Shown here: piece by piece, positions 1-9,335 of the stretch
Layout: each line of letters opens with the position of its first letter
Position numbering within the stretch: position 1 is the stretch's first letter
From: Kordia sp965283645
GTDB taxonomy: Bacteria > Bacteroidota > Bacteroidia > Flavobacteriales > Flavobacteriaceae
Reading direction: 5' to 3'
Length of the DNA stretch: 64,000 nt
Assembly: GCF_965283645.1 (NCBI RefSeq)
Contig: NZ_CBDIPG010000001.1
Coordinates: forward strand, 434,001-498,000
The notes under the pieces: generated by a model
Database searches by the model: none
The model's input: only the letters and a program-made list of their open reading frames with translations
What the model was told of the DNA's origin: nothing
Made by a program: the position numbers and the translations under genes

Positions 1-115
1 TATTTTTTTTAGCAGTTGAATACGGATCTGGAACTGGAAAAAACCACAATATACATTCTACCAATACTAAAAGTATTAGTAAGATAATAAGGTTATATTT
101 TATTGTTTTCCACAC
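1..115 (-). CDS. Partial membrane-anchored protein, N-terminal 38 residues
   Basis: An open frame begins with GTG at 113-115, five bases after the stop of the carbamoyltransferase, and runs off the window edge without a stop. It reads VWKTIKYN, then a hydrophobic stretch (LIILLILLVLVECILWFF), then PVPDPYS. A short basic start, one membrane helix and a proline-rich exit fit an anchored periplasmic protein. Genes of this kind, often with an SGNH-hydrolase-like body, frequently follow NodU-type carbamoyltransferases in Bacteroidota polysaccharide operons. That assignment is inference, because the catalytic part lies outside the window. The start could also be an ATT or another codon just upstream. 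Confidence 0.6.
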   Translation of the reverse strand, partial: MWKTIKYNLIILLILLVLVECILWFFPVPDPYSTAKKN

Positions 116-120
116 AATAA

Positions 121-1980
121 TTAGTCTAATAAAAATTCTTCTTTCCAATCATCAGGATCATTCCAACTTGGTTGCTCTTCTTTTTTATACACGTAATTTC
201 CAATGACTAAATAGTCCATTTCAGTACGCATAAAACAACGATAGGCATCATCTGGTGTACAAACAATCGGTTCTCCACGAACGTTGAAACTTGTATTTAC
301 CACAACACCAACTCCTGTAATCTTTTTAAATTCGTTGATTAATTCCCAATATTCAGCATTGGTTTCTTTGTGAACTGTTTGAATTCTTCCAGAAAAGTCA
401 ATATGCGTAATTGCTGGCAACGACGAACGTTCTACATAGAGTTTTTCGCGAATTGGCAATTCATGATAGTTTACTGGAACTTCATGTTTTATTTTTGGAT
501 GAATTTTATGCACTAAGAGCATGTAAGGCGAAATTCCTTCGTAATCAAAAAATTCGTTTACATCTTCCGATAGCACAGATGGTGCAAATGGTCGGAATGA
601 TTCACGGTATTTTATTTTTAGGTTTAATTTTTTCTGCATTTCAGGATTTCGTGCATCACCTAAAATACTTCTTCTTCCCAACGCTCGCGGACCGAATTCC
701 ATACGACCTTGCATCCAACCAATGGCGTTTCCTTCTGAAATGTATTTGGCAACTTTTTTTGTTAACTCACTAAAGTCTGAGAAATGTGTTGCTTTTGCCT
801 CGTATTTTCTATTGATATTTTCCACATCTAAGTCTGAGAATTCAGGACCTAAATACGAACCGTGCATTGCATCATTTGGCACGACTTCACGTTCTTGTTC
901 AAAGTAGAGATAGTTTGCTGTTAACGCAGCACCTAAAGCACCTCCAGCATCTCCAGCTGCTGGTTGAATGAAGATTTCTTTAAAAATATTTTCATTTTGA
1001 AGTTTTCCGTTCGCAACACAATTAAGCGCAACGCCACCAGCCATACACAAGTAATCAGCTCCTGTAATTTCTTTGGCGTGTTTTGCTAGTTTGATGATGA
1101 TTTCTTCGGTTACATCTTGAATTGCCAAACCTAAATCTGAATGATGTTGTTCATATTCTGATTCAGAATCTCTTCTTGGAAAACCAAATAACGCTTCCCA
1201 TTTGTCATCATATACCATGCGTAATCCTACGGCATAGTTAAAGTATTTTTGATCTAACCAAATTGAACCATCATCATTGATTTTGATAAGTTTGGTTTTG
1301 ATGATTTCTTTAAATTTGTGCACACGTTCCGAATTTGGATTTCCGTATGGTGCTAATCCCATGAGTTTGTATTCTCCTGAGTTTACTTTGAATCCTAAGA
1401 AGTATGTGAATGCAGAATACAATAGTCCGACAGAGTGTGGAAATTGTAATTCTTTTAACATTGTTATGCTTTTTCCATCACCAATACTTATGGAAGCTGT
1501 TGCCCATTCGCCTACACCATCCAACGTTAGAATTGCCGCTTTTTTGTATGGAGACGGATAAAAAGCGCTTGCCGCATGTGATAAGTGATGTTCTGGAAAA
1601 AGTAGTTTTAGTTTTTTCTTGTCGTAGGAATGAATTTCTTTTAATTCGTCCTTGATTAATTTTTTTAGAAACATTTTTTCTTTTAACCATACTGGAATTG
1701 CCGTTATGAACGAAGCAACACCTTTTGGTGAAAAGCCGTAATAAGTTTCAAGTAATCGTTCAAACTTTAGTAGTGGTTTGTCATAAAAAACGACAGCATC
1801 GAGTTGATCTATTGTTTTTCCTACATGCTCCAAACAGTACTTAACAGCATTCGTGGGAAACGCAGGATCGTGTTTTTTTCGTGTAAAACGTTCTTCTTGC
1901 GCGGCAGCTACAATTTTTCCATCTTGAACAATTGCTGCGGCAGAATCGTGGTAAAATGCGGATATTCCTAATATCGTCAT
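121..1980 (-). CDS. NodU/CmcH-family carbamoyltransferase
   Basis: About 619 residues, predicted to transfer a carbamoyl group from carbamoyl phosphate to a sugar or other hydroxyl. The N-terminal half has the TsaD/ASKHA-like fold signature: GISAFYHDSAAA at the start, the metal-binding HHLSHAASAF region, then TLDGVGEW. The C-terminal half has the family hallmark GRMEFGPRALGRRSIL followed by NLKIKYRESFRPFAPS. I chose the ATG at 1980 (MTILGISAF) over one ten codons upstream because the family starts directly with this strand. It lies 53 bp after the tyrosine kinase gene and five bases before the next gene, so it probably modifies the exopolysaccharide handled by that operon. The acceptor cannot be read from sequence. 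Confidence 0.9.
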   Translation of the reverse strand: MTILGISAFYHDSAAAIVQDGKIVAAAQEERFTRKKHDPAFPTNAVKYCLEHVGKTIDQLDAVVFYDKPLLKFERLLETYYGFSPKGVASFITAIPVWLKEKMFLKKLIKDELKEIHSYDKKKLKLLFPEHHLSHAASAFYPSPYKKAAILTLDGVGEWATASISIGDGKSITMLKELQFPHSVGLLYSAFTYFLGFKVNSGEYKLMGLAPYGNPNSERVHKFKEIIKTKLIKINDDGSIWLDQKYFNYAVGLRMVYDDKWEALFGFPRRDSESEYEQHHSDLGLAIQDVTEEIIIKLAKHAKEITGADYLCMAGGVALNCVANGKLQNENIFKEIFIQPAAGDAGGALGAALTANYLYFEQEREVVPNDAMHGSYLGPEFSDLDVENINRKYEAKATHFSDFSELTKKVAKYISEGNAIGWMQGRMEFGPRALGRRSILGDARNPEMQKKLNLKIKYRESFRPFAPSVLSEDVNEFFDYEGISPYMLLVHKIHPKIKHEVPVNYHELPIREKLYVERSSLPAITHIDFSGRIQTVHKETNAEYWELINEFKKITGVGVVVNTSFNVRGEPIVCTPDDAYRCFMRTEMDYLVIGNYVYKKEEQPSWNDPDDWKEEFLLD

Positions 1981-2033
1981 AATCGCTGTATTCAGGAATG
2001 CGCTATACATTCCTTTATTTGGGGTTTTTTAGT

Positions 2034-4475
2034 TTAGCTTTTTTTGAATAGATTCTTAAATCTCGTCAATAGTGATTTTTGTTCATCTTCATGATAACCG
2101 TTTCCATAGTTTCCGTATCCATAGCCATATCCGTAACTGTAACCATATTTGGCTTTTTGACGGAAATCATTTAATACAAAGCTTATGTTGGTTATTTCTT
2201 TTTTTCTATACTTTTCGTTGATGACATTTAACATTGCTTTTTTGGTATATTCTTGTCGAACCAAGTACATTGTTGCATCTACATATTTTATTAAATCTAC
2301 CGCATCAGAAACCAATCCTAATGGTGGTGTATCTAAAATAACGTAATCGTAATTTTCATGAAGTTCCGCCATAAATTTCTCCATCTGCTGACTTATTAAT
2401 AATTCAGAAGGATTTGGTGGAATTGGTCCCGATGTAATTATATCTAAATTTTCATACTTCGTAGATTGCACTACTTCTTCCAATGTTTTTTGACCAATTA
2501 AATAGTTTACAGCTCCAATGTCATTTGTGATTTCAAAATCGTCAAATATTTTTGGTTTCCGCAAATCCAATCCTACTAAAACCGTCTTTTTTCCCATTAA
2601 GGAAAAAACAGATGCTATATTTATAGAACAGAATGTTTTTCCTTCTCCACTGACTGAAGAAGTTACCATCACAGTTTTTGATTTGTTTTTATCTAAATCT
2701 TTATAGATATATTGCAAACTAGATCGAATCCCTCTAAAAGATTCCGCTACAGATGATTTTGGACTGTTGAAAACTGCTAAATTGTTAATAGTTTTACTTC
2801 TACCAATAATTCCTAAAATTGGAATGTTTGAATTTTCTTTTAGGTCATCTGGTGTATGAATATTGTTGTCTAAGATTGTCGTTAAGAAAACAAATAATAA
2901 CGGAAGTAATGCACCTAAAAAAAGTGCCACTGTAAAGTTTTTTTGTGTATTTGGAGCAATTGCCGCTTGTCCTAAATCACGTGCTTTGTCTATCACTTTA
3001 ATATCTGAAACATTGGATACTTTTGCAATTCCTGCTTCGTTACGTTTGGTAAGCAACATAGTGTAGGAAGCCTGACTTATTTCATAATTACGTTGAATGT
3101 TGAATAGTTCTTGTTCTTCCGCAGGTAGCTTTCTGAATTCTGCTTTTGTTCGTGCTATTCTCGATCGTATGTCTTGTAAGTTTAATTCAATCGATGTTTT
3201 TTCAGTAATAATACTTTCCAACAATACTTTTCTAGTCGCTTCTACTGAGCGATCAATTTCTTTTAAGAAAATAGCATTTTTTGTCGTTTTTGCGCGTTGT
3301 GCTCTCGTTACAGATAAGTTGATGATTTTTGTAACATTTTGCACAATATTTTGGTTGGTTATTCCTGAAGAAGCTGGCGCTGGTAAATCAGAGTACGTTT
3401 TGGCATTGATTAGGTAATCCTTTAATAGCTCGCAGTATTGCAACTTCAAGTTTAACGTACTTACTTGATCATCAAAATTCGTTAGTTTTCTAAATAATGC
3501 ATCTCCTTCAGCTGATGGATTTAGGACTTCATTTCGTTGTTTAAATTCTTTAATTCTACCTTCTTCTAATTCTAAAGAATCTTTTACACCAATCATCATT
3601 TCATCAATAAATGCAATAATATTTACCGCAAATTGATTTTTTTGTTCTAGTTGTTTTTGTTTTAAAACTTCGGCTGTAGCATTTAAATAATCTGCTAAAA
3701 TTGCTCTGTTAGGACCTGTTAAACTCATTACTAATAATGAAGCTCCTTTTCGTTTTAAGAAAACGTTGATATTTCTGTATTGATTTACTTCAGATCGAAT
3801 AGAAGAAAAACGCAAGTAGTAATCTTGTTCTGTATTCCATGCAATATCTGGTAGTTTTGTGACTTGAAACTTTAGATACGGTAAATTTACCGTGTCTTTT
3901 ATATTATAAACTTGCTTAAATTCCTTTGAAACTACAGATTCTGTTGTGGTTGTATTGCTTGTATAATTGATAACATTGTATGCATTTTTTTCTTCAAAGT
4001 CAAAAGACAGCTCATATGAATCATCATTAAGGAACTTTATTTTCATCACTTGATCAATCATTTGATTGTGAAGTTCATCAATTTCTACTCTGAATGGAGC
4101 ACTTTTATATATATCTTCGTAACGATATTCGCCTTTTCGTAAGTAATGTACATACGATTGTAACAAACGAACAATTTCTTCATTATGTGATCTGGACTCA
4201 AGTATAATTCGGATGGTTTCTATTTTGTCACTTGTTCCTCCCCAATTGAAAACCAAACTCGTATTAGCAGAGAAAAATGGATTTTGTTCTTCTTTAATAG
4301 AAATTAAACTCTCTACATTATATATTCTTTGTAATCGTTTGTTGTAGAAATATGTAACTACAAAGGCAATTCCTAAAGTAATTACAAAAAGATACCAATA
4401 ACTCAGCGCACGCAAGGCGAAAGCTTTGATGTTGAAAGAATTTTGCGATGTTAACTCTTCGAATTCTTCTTCCAT
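2034..4475 (-). CDS. Wzc-like polysaccharide co-polymerase / tyrosine autokinase
   Basis: 813-residue inner-membrane protein controlling chain length and export of surface polysaccharide. A Wzz-type N-terminal domain has membrane helices near residues 27-44 and 514-532, with a long periplasmic coiled-coil region between them. The cytoplasmic bacterial tyrosine-kinase (BY-kinase) domain has Walker A SSVSGEGKT (606-614), Walker A' VLVGLDLR (632-639) and Walker B VILDTPP (712-718). The tail carries a Tyr cluster (Y777, 779, 781, 783, 785, 787, 790, 794), the usual autophosphorylation site in this family. Kinase and membrane domains are fused, as in Proteobacteria rather than Firmicutes. The gene follows the exporter gene by 4 bp, so it is in the same operon. 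No glycosyltransferases are visible in this part. Confidence 0.93.
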   Translation of the reverse strand: MEEEFEELTSQNSFNIKAFALRALSYWYLFVITLGIAFVVTYFYNKRLQRIYNVESLISIKEEQNPFFSANTSLVFNWGGTSDKIETIRIILESRSHNEEIVRLLQSYVHYLRKGEYRYEDIYKSAPFRVEIDELHNQMIDQVMKIKFLNDDSYELSFDFEEKNAYNVINYTSNTTTTESVVSKEFKQVYNIKDTVNLPYLKFQVTKLPDIAWNTEQDYYLRFSSIRSEVNQYRNINVFLKRKGASLLVMSLTGPNRAILADYLNATAEVLKQKQLEQKNQFAVNIIAFIDEMMIGVKDSLELEEGRIKEFKQRNEVLNPSAEGDALFRKLTNFDDQVSTLNLKLQYCELLKDYLINAKTYSDLPAPASSGITNQNIVQNVTKIINLSVTRAQRAKTTKNAIFLKEIDRSVEATRKVLLESIITEKTSIELNLQDIRSRIARTKAEFRKLPAEEQELFNIQRNYEISQASYTMLLTKRNEAGIAKVSNVSDIKVIDKARDLGQAAIAPNTQKNFTVALFLGALLPLLFVFLTTILDNNIHTPDDLKENSNIPILGIIGRSKTINNLAVFNSPKSSVAESFRGIRSSLQYIYKDLDKNKSKTVMVTSSVSGEGKTFCSINIASVFSLMGKKTVLVGLDLRKPKIFDDFEITNDIGAVNYLIGQKTLEEVVQSTKYENLDIITSGPIPPNPSELLISQQMEKFMAELHENYDYVILDTPPLGLVSDAVDLIKYVDATMYLVRQEYTKKAMLNVINEKYRKKEITNISFVLNDFRQKAKYGYSYGYGYGYGNYGNGYHEDEQKSLLTRFKNLFKKS

Positions 4476-4479
4476 ATGA

Positions 4480-5280
4480 CTATAGGTTTCTGGATAATAT
4501 TATAACGCTTGTTACCAATGACAATACCGTAACAAATGTAGTAATCGATTGTACAAGTGTCGTTCCTGTCCCTAATGATTTTTGTTTTAAAGGCTTTACA
4601 TAAATCATATCATTTGGTTTTATGTAATAGTACGGAGAATCAAATGCATCAGCTTTTGTTAAGTCGATATGATGAATTTTTTGTCCTTGTGGATATTGAC
4701 GTATAATTAAAACGTCTTTCCTGTTTCCAAGTCTACCAATATCGCCTGCGCTTGCCAACGCTTCTATAATATTAACTCGATCTTGGTATAATGTAAAAAT
4801 TCCTGTTCCTCCAACTTCGCCGGTAACTGTAAATCGTAAACCTGCTAATTTTATAACTACAAAAATATTAGCTTCTTCCGTAAAATACTCGTCTAGTAAT
4901 TTATCGTACACACGCTTACTTATTTCTTCAGTAGTATATCCTAACACATTCATATCGCCAATAAATGGAATTTTTATATTTCCATGTATATCAACTGTAA
5001 ATCCATTATAATATAATCCTTGTTCTGATTGTTGCGCACTTCCATCTTCATTAGAACTTGGTTGAAACATTGCTACCAATGCAGGATCAGAAGATTTAAT
5101 GTTTATAGATAATAAATCTCCTATTTGAAGTTTATATGGTTTTTCATTTAATTTAATACTCTGTTGTATTAATTCATCATCTTTTTCTTTGTCGTTAAAG
5201 TACGTCAACTCTTTGTTAGATACACAAGAAGACATAAAACATAATAAAAGGAGAATAGATATTGAGGCGTTCAATTTCAT
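4480..5280 (-). CDS. Wza-like polysaccharide export lipoprotein
   Basis: 266 residues with a signal peptide and lipobox (MSSC, Cys19), so an outer-membrane lipoprotein is expected. Residues about 50-130 match the poly-export domain (PYKLQIGDLLSINI, then TVDIHGNIKIPFIGDM). A SLBB-type beta-grasp repeat follows (FTVTGEVGGTGIFTLYQ). A hydrophobic C-terminal segment (about 243-262) could be the membrane-crossing helix that forms the Wza pore. It is the first gene of the minus-strand exopolysaccharide operon with the Wzc-like kinase and the carbamoyltransferase. It is shorter than E. coli Wza, as is usual for Bacteroidota members. Confidence 0.92.
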   Translation of the reverse strand: MKLNASISILLLLCFMSSCVSNKELTYFNDKEKDDELIQQSIKLNEKPYKLQIGDLLSINIKSSDPALVAMFQPSSNEDGSAQQSEQGLYYNGFTVDIHGNIKIPFIGDMNVLGYTTEEISKRVYDKLLDEYFTEEANIFVVIKLAGLRFTVTGEVGGTGIFTLYQDRVNIIEALASAGDIGRLGNRKDVLIIRQYPQGQKIHHIDLTKADAFDSPYYYIKPNDMIYVKPLKQKSLGTGTTLVQSITTFVTVLSLVTSVIILSRNL

Positions 5281-5306
5281 TAAAAAAATTCTATGAGTTC
5301 AATTAG

Positions 5307-5314
5307 CAAATATA
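5307..5314 (-). promoter_or_regulatory. Bacteroidota -7 element for the polysaccharide operon
   Basis: Read on the minus strand the bases are TATATTTG, an exact TAnnTTTG match, 26 bp before the ATG of the exporter gene. The upstream -33 element is only T-rich, so this is a half-site assignment. Confidence 0.45.
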
Positions 5315-5391
5315 ACTTTTACACACTAATAATAAAATTCTATGCAAGATATATGATCTTTTTATTTTTAATTTGCATAAAAATTTATCAA

Positions 5392-7254
5392 GTGAATTAC
5401 TTATCTGTTGAAAATATCTCTAAGTCATTTGGAGAACGTGTATTGTTTAATGACATTTCTTTTGGAATTAATAAAGATCAAAAGGTCGCTTTTATAGCTA
5501 AAAATGGTACTGGAAAAACCTCTTTATTAAATATTATCACAGGACGAGCAGAAGCAGATAGCGGACAAATTGTTTCGCGCAAAGGAATTCACATGGCGTT
5601 TCTTTCTCAAAACGAAAATTTAGATCCTAATTTAACGATTGAAGAAACCATTTTTGCGTCTGATAATCCTATCTTGGATATTATACGCAATTACGAAAAA
5701 GCATTGCTCAATCCTGATGATGCAATAGAATATCAGCGAGCGTTTGAAAAAATGGACGCGCACAATGCTTGGGATTTTGAAACACAATACAAACAAATTC
5801 TATTCAAGCTAAAACTTGAAAACCTTTCTCAAAAAGTGGGCAATCTTTCTGGTGGACAGAAAAAACGTCTTGGCTTAGCAACCGTTTTGATCAACAGACC
5901 CGATTTACTAATTTTAGATGAACCTACAAATCATTTAGATTTAGAAATGATTGAATGGTTGGAAGATTATTTCAAAAAGGAAAGCATCACACTATTCATG
6001 GTCACGCATGATCGTTACTTCTTAGAACGTGTTTGCAATGAAATTGTAGAACTGGAAAATGGTCAACTCTACAACTACAAAGGAAGTTATTCGTACTATT
6101 TAGATAAAAAAGAAGCACGCGTTCAATCGGAACAAGCTTCTGTTGAAAAAGCAAAGAATTTATACAAAAAAGAACTCGATTGGATGCGTCGTCAACCAAA
6201 AGCACGTACGACGAAATCAAAGTCGCGAATTGATGATTTTTACGATATTAAAGAAAGAGCGCACAAACGTCGTAACGAACACGAAGTGCAATTAGAAATT
6301 AATATGGAACGTGTTGGAAGTAAAATTTTGGAATTGCATAAAATTTCTAAATCGTTTCAAGATAAAGTATTATTAGACAAGTTTGAATATGTCTTTAAAA
6401 AAGGCGAACGTGTTGGAATCATTGGAAAAAACGGAACTGGAAAGTCTACGTTTTTAAATATGATTACTGGAAATTTAGCTACCGATGAAGGAAAAGTAAT
6501 TGTTGGTGAAACTACTAAATTTGGATATTACACACAAAGTGGAATCAACCCGAAAGAAGGTCAAAAAGTAATTGACATCATCAAAGAATACGGAGAATAC
6601 ATTCCACTAAAAAAAGGGCGTTTAATTTCTGCCGCACAATTGCTAGAACGCTTTTTATTTGATAGAAAACGTCAATATGATTTTGTAGAAAAACTATCTG
6701 GTGGCGAGCTAAAACGCTTGTATTTATGTACAGTTTTAATTCAAAATCCTAATTTTTTAATTCTGGATGAACCAACAAACGATTTAGACATTGTTACGTT
6801 AAATGTACTAGAAAGTTTCTTGCTCGATTTCCCAGGTTGCTTGCTTGTTGTTTCGCATGATAGGTATTTTATGGATAAAATTGTAGATCACTTATTCATC
6901 TTTAGAGGAAATGGTGTCATTGAAGATTTTCCTGGAAACTACTCCGATTTTAGAACGTATGAAGACAGTGTTGAACCTGTGGATAAATCTACTGAAAAGA
7001 AAGAAAAAAAATCATGGCGACAAGATGATGCTTCGAATAAACTAAACCATAACGAGCAAAAAGAATACAAACGTTTGGAAAAAGACATTCAACGTTTAGA
7101 AGAAAAAAAATCAACAATTGAACAGCTTTTTGTTTCTGGCGAATTGTCGCAAGATGAAATTCAGGAGAAATCTATGGAATTGCAGAAAATCATCAACGAA
7201 TCTGAAGAAAAAACAGAACGTTGGTTTGAATTGGCGGCAAAAATGGAAGCATAA
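5392..7254 (+). CDS. ABC-F family ATPase (Uup/EttA-like)
   Basis: About 620 residues with two ABC domains and no membrane domain: a soluble translation-associated ABC-F ATPase. Domain 1 has Walker A AKNGTGKT (36-43), signature LSGGQ and LILDEPTNHLD. Domain 2 has GKNGTGKST, LSGGE and LILDEPTNDLD. A charged C-terminal coiled coil (from about residue 550, NEQKEYKRLEKDIQRLEEKK) is typical of the Uup type. I place the start at GTG 5392 (VNYLSVENISKSFGER), where family homology begins. The longer frame from 5293 would add an unlikely hydrophobic extension lying in the divergent promoter region. Whether the role is ribosome rescue, antibiotic protection or DNA-related cannot be told from sequence. 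The next methyltransferase starts 2 bp after its stop. Confidence 0.92.
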   Translation: MNYLSVENISKSFGERVLFNDISFGINKDQKVAFIAKNGTGKTSLLNIITGRAEADSGQIVSRKGIHMAFLSQNENLDPNLTIEETIFASDNPILDIIRNYEKALLNPDDAIEYQRAFEKMDAHNAWDFETQYKQILFKLKLENLSQKVGNLSGGQKKRLGLATVLINRPDLLILDEPTNHLDLEMIEWLEDYFKKESITLFMVTHDRYFLERVCNEIVELENGQLYNYKGSYSYYLDKKEARVQSEQASVEKAKNLYKKELDWMRRQPKARTTKSKSRIDDFYDIKERAHKRRNEHEVQLEINMERVGSKILELHKISKSFQDKVLLDKFEYVFKKGERVGIIGKNGTGKSTFLNMITGNLATDEGKVIVGETTKFGYYTQSGINPKEGQKVIDIIKEYGEYIPLKKGRLISAAQLLERFLFDRKRQYDFVEKLSGGELKRLYLCTVLIQNPNFLILDEPTNDLDIVTLNVLESFLLDFPGCLLVVSHDRYFMDKIVDHLFIFRGNGVIEDFPGNYSDFRTYEDSVEPVDKSTEKKEKKSWRQDDASNKLNHNEQKEYKRLEKDIQRLEEKKSTIEQLFVSGELSQDEIQEKSMELQKIINESEEKTERWFELAAKMEA

Positions 7255-7256
7255 TC

Positions 7257-8021
7257 ATGTGGTATCAAATACGAGCATATTTCAAATTCTTAGCAAAATC
7301 AACCAATGAACATGGTGTACATTCACCTTTTGTGTATGATTTGGTGACGAAATGCTTTTACGATAAAAAACCAAAGGAAATTTACAAAACGATTGAAAGC
7401 TATCGGAACGAATTACTTCAAAATGATATAACCATAGAAGTCAAAGATTTTGGCGCAGGAAGCAGAGTATTTTCATCCAACAAAAGAAAAGTTTCTGCTA
7501 TTGCTAAAAATGCAGGAATTACAGAAAAACGTGCCAAATTATTAGCACGATTGGTCTCCTATTTTAACATAAGAAACAGCTTAGAACTTGGAACTTCGTT
7601 AGGAATGGCAACGATTGCTATGAAAGAAGCAAGCGAGGTTTTCACATTAGAAGGTTGTCCTGAAACGGCGGCTATTGCTGAAAAACAGTTCAAAAAATAT
7701 AATTTTGATCATGTACACACTTATATAAACGAATTCAACATATCGTTACAAGAAGTTTCTTCTGAAGCTTTTGAATTAATATATATTGACGGAAATCATC
7801 AAAAAGAAGCGACGTTACAGTATTTTGAACAATTGCTACCAACTACATACAATGATTCCGTTTTTATATTTGACGATATTCATTGGAGCAAAGACATGAC
7901 AGAAGCTTGGGAAACCATTAAAAATCATCCAAAAGTTACTGTGACAATTGATACGTTTTTCTGGGGATTTGTTTTTTTTCGGAAAGAACAAGCGAAGGAA
8001 CATTTTGTGATTAGACTGTAA
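7257..8021 (+). CDS. Class I SAM-dependent methyltransferase (O-methyltransferase-like)
   Basis: 254 residues. A Rossmann-type SAM site is visible at SLELGTSLGMATIAM, followed by the acidic strand end FTLEGCPETAAIAEKQF and the conserved YIDGNHQKEATLQYFEQ, as in Methyltransf_24-like enzymes. An N-terminal helical segment (NEHGVHSPFVYDLVTKCFY) is characteristic of a conserved Bacteroidota group. The gene begins two bases after the ABC-F stop, so the two are very likely cotranscribed. The substrate is unknown. Confidence 0.85.
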   Translation: MWYQIRAYFKFLAKSTNEHGVHSPFVYDLVTKCFYDKKPKEIYKTIESYRNELLQNDITIEVKDFGAGSRVFSSNKRKVSAIAKNAGITEKRAKLLARLVSYFNIRNSLELGTSLGMATIAMKEASEVFTLEGCPETAAIAEKQFKKYNFDHVHTYINEFNISLQEVSSEAFELIYIDGNHQKEATLQYFEQLLPTTYNDSVFIFDDIHWSKDMTEAWETIKNHPKVTVTIDTFFWGFVFFRKEQAKEHFVIRL

Positions 8022-8053
8022 TTTAGACGCGCTGATGCTTTTAGATTGTTAGA

Positions 8054-8152
8054 TTGTTGGATTGTCGGAATCTGTTGATTTGTTAATACTAAATTATTAC
8101 CATTCCAAGAGTGAAGCAATACCAAAGCAAAGCGTGACTAATAATCCAACAA
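8054..8152. repeat. Imperfect inverted repeat in intergenic DNA
   Basis: TTGTTGGATT at 8054-8063 is the exact reverse complement of AATCCAACAA at 8143-8152. The DNA between contains degenerate motifs of the GAAGCAATACCAAAG type. No coding potential is seen in the 8022-8247 gap. It looks like a decayed dispersed element rather than a terminator, since there is no adjacent T-run. Confidence 0.4.
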
Positions 8153-8211
8153 CGAAGCGATACTAACATACTAAAAAACCAACAAATAAAGTAATTTAAT
8201 AACAATTTTTG

Positions 8212-8219
8212 TTACTTTG
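8212..8219 (+). promoter_or_regulatory. Probable -7 promoter element of the 8248 methyltransferase gene
   Basis: TTACTTTG matches TAnnTTTG with one substitution and lies 28 bp before the GTG start. No clear -33 box is seen. Confidence 0.35.
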
Positions 8220-8247
8220 CATTATCCCAAATAAAAAACCTAATAAA

Positions 8248-9060
8248 GTGAGCAATACACAATTAGAAAAAGTACTGGAAGTCAACAAAAGGCAAAAAGA
8301 ATTCTACAATACGAAAAAGAAGAATTTTGCGACCAAAATTTGGTCGTATATGCGAAATAAATTGCTTTCTGATTTTCGAAAAGAACTGAAAATCAGCGAA
8401 CAAGTCTATGACAGACACAAAGTTTGGTTGGGCGATTTATCAGACAAAAAAGTACTAGATTTAGGATGTTTTGCTGGAAATTACTTAAGTATTTATCTTG
8501 CTGAAAATGCCAAAAGTTATTTGGGAATTGATTTAAGTGACGAAGCCATTGCGAAGCTAAATGAACGCTTGAAAGATATCCCAAATGCAGAAGCAAAAGA
8601 AGTAGATTTTCTATCGCCTGATTTTACAGAGAAAGATTTTGACATTATTTATGCATATGGTGTTTTACATCATTTCGAAAGCTTAGATATGTTGTTTGAT
8701 AAGCTACAAGAAAAATTAGCGCCAAACGGACACTTAATTTCATATGATCCATTAAAAACGAGTTGGCCGTTAAAAGTCATTCGTGCCCTATACAGACCTT
8801 TTCAGTCTGATGCTGATTGGGAATGGCCGTTTTCAAAACAAACAGTACGCCGTTTTCATAAAGAATTCAATGTAGTAGAACGTCATGGAATACTAGGTTC
8901 GTCAAAATGGGCATTTTTTTTAAACTTGATTCCAATTGGTTCAAAAAAGAAATTAAACTATATCAAAAAATTGCATCAAAAAGATTGGGAGAAATCGCAA
9001 TCAAATGATCGTCAACTATACACATGCATGCATTTAACGATGCACATGCAGAAAAAATAA
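8248..9060 (+). CDS. Class I SAM-dependent methyltransferase
   Basis: 270 residues from GTG 8248 (VSNTQLEKVLEVNKRQKEF). I prefer this start to the TTG at 8209, which lies in the promoter. The SAM-binding core is VLDLGCFAGNYLSIYLAE followed by GIDLSDEAIAKLNERL, then DIIYAYGVLHHFESLDMLF, the pattern of Methyltransf_11/25-type small-molecule or lipid methyltransferases. The C-terminal half is basic and specific to the group. It is followed by two very small ORFs and the cobalamin adenosyltransferase. Substrate unknown. Confidence 0.85.
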   Translation: MSNTQLEKVLEVNKRQKEFYNTKKKNFATKIWSYMRNKLLSDFRKELKISEQVYDRHKVWLGDLSDKKVLDLGCFAGNYLSIYLAENAKSYLGIDLSDEAIAKLNERLKDIPNAEAKEVDFLSPDFTEKDFDIIYAYGVLHHFESLDMLFDKLQEKLAPNGHLISYDPLKTSWPLKVIRALYRPFQSDADWEWPFSKQTVRRFHKEFNVVERHGILGSSKWAFFLNLIPIGSKKKLNYIKKLHQKDWEKSQSNDRQLYTCMHLTMHMQKK

Positions 9061-9066
9061 TCGCAT

Positions 9067-9222
9067 ATGTTACTTTGGACTTTTATTATCGTAATTGTAA
9101 TGTTTCCGTTGTTATTATTCAATAACAAACGAAACAAGAATAAACTATACAATCGTAAAGGAAGAAACTTCAGAGATAATTATTACGATAAGAAAAAAGA
9201 AAAGGAAGAAGAAAATGATTAG
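9067..9222 (+). CDS. Small single-pass membrane protein, 51 residues
   Basis: ATG at 9067 opens a frame encoding one hydrophobic helix at the extreme N-terminus (LLWTFIIVIVMFPLLLF). A highly charged Lys/Arg/Glu tail with NNKRNKNKLYNRKGRN and KKKEKEEEND follows. It starts 6 bp after the methyltransferase stop and overlaps the next tiny ORF in an ATGATTAG arrangement, which suggests translational coupling. The N-in helix with a charged cytoplasmic tail is a believable small membrane protein. I do not recognise a family. Confidence 0.5.
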   Translation: MLLWTFIIVIVMFPLLLFNNKRNKNKLYNRKGRNFRDNYYDKKKEKEEEND

Positions 9223-9310
9223 TATAAAACTTCTTACAGCACTTAGTATAGGAAGTATTTTGTATATCTCACAAATAGGAAAACCAAGAAGCGATTACAA
9301 GATCATTTAA
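9215..9310 (+). CDS. Possible micro-protein, 31 residues
   Basis: ATG at 9215 overlaps the stop of the preceding 51-residue ORF by 8 bp. The product begins MISIKLLTALSIGSILYI, a short hydrophobic segment, and ends with a polar tail. The overlap with the upstream gene and the fit into the otherwise empty gap before the adenosyltransferase gene argue for it. Its size argues against certainty. Confidence 0.3.
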   Translation: MISIKLLTALSIGSILYISQIGKPRSDYKII

Positions 9311-9335
9311 AAAAAAAAGCTAGAAAAAGAAAACG

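Noticed and set aside
411..1690. Open frames of 60-120 codons opposite the carbamoyltransferase gene
   Set aside because: They are antisense shadows of a clearly conserved gene and show no family motifs.
5293..5391. N-terminal extension of the ABC-F protein
   Set aside because: It would be a hydrophobic segment in the divergent promoter region, and family homology starts at the GTG 5392.
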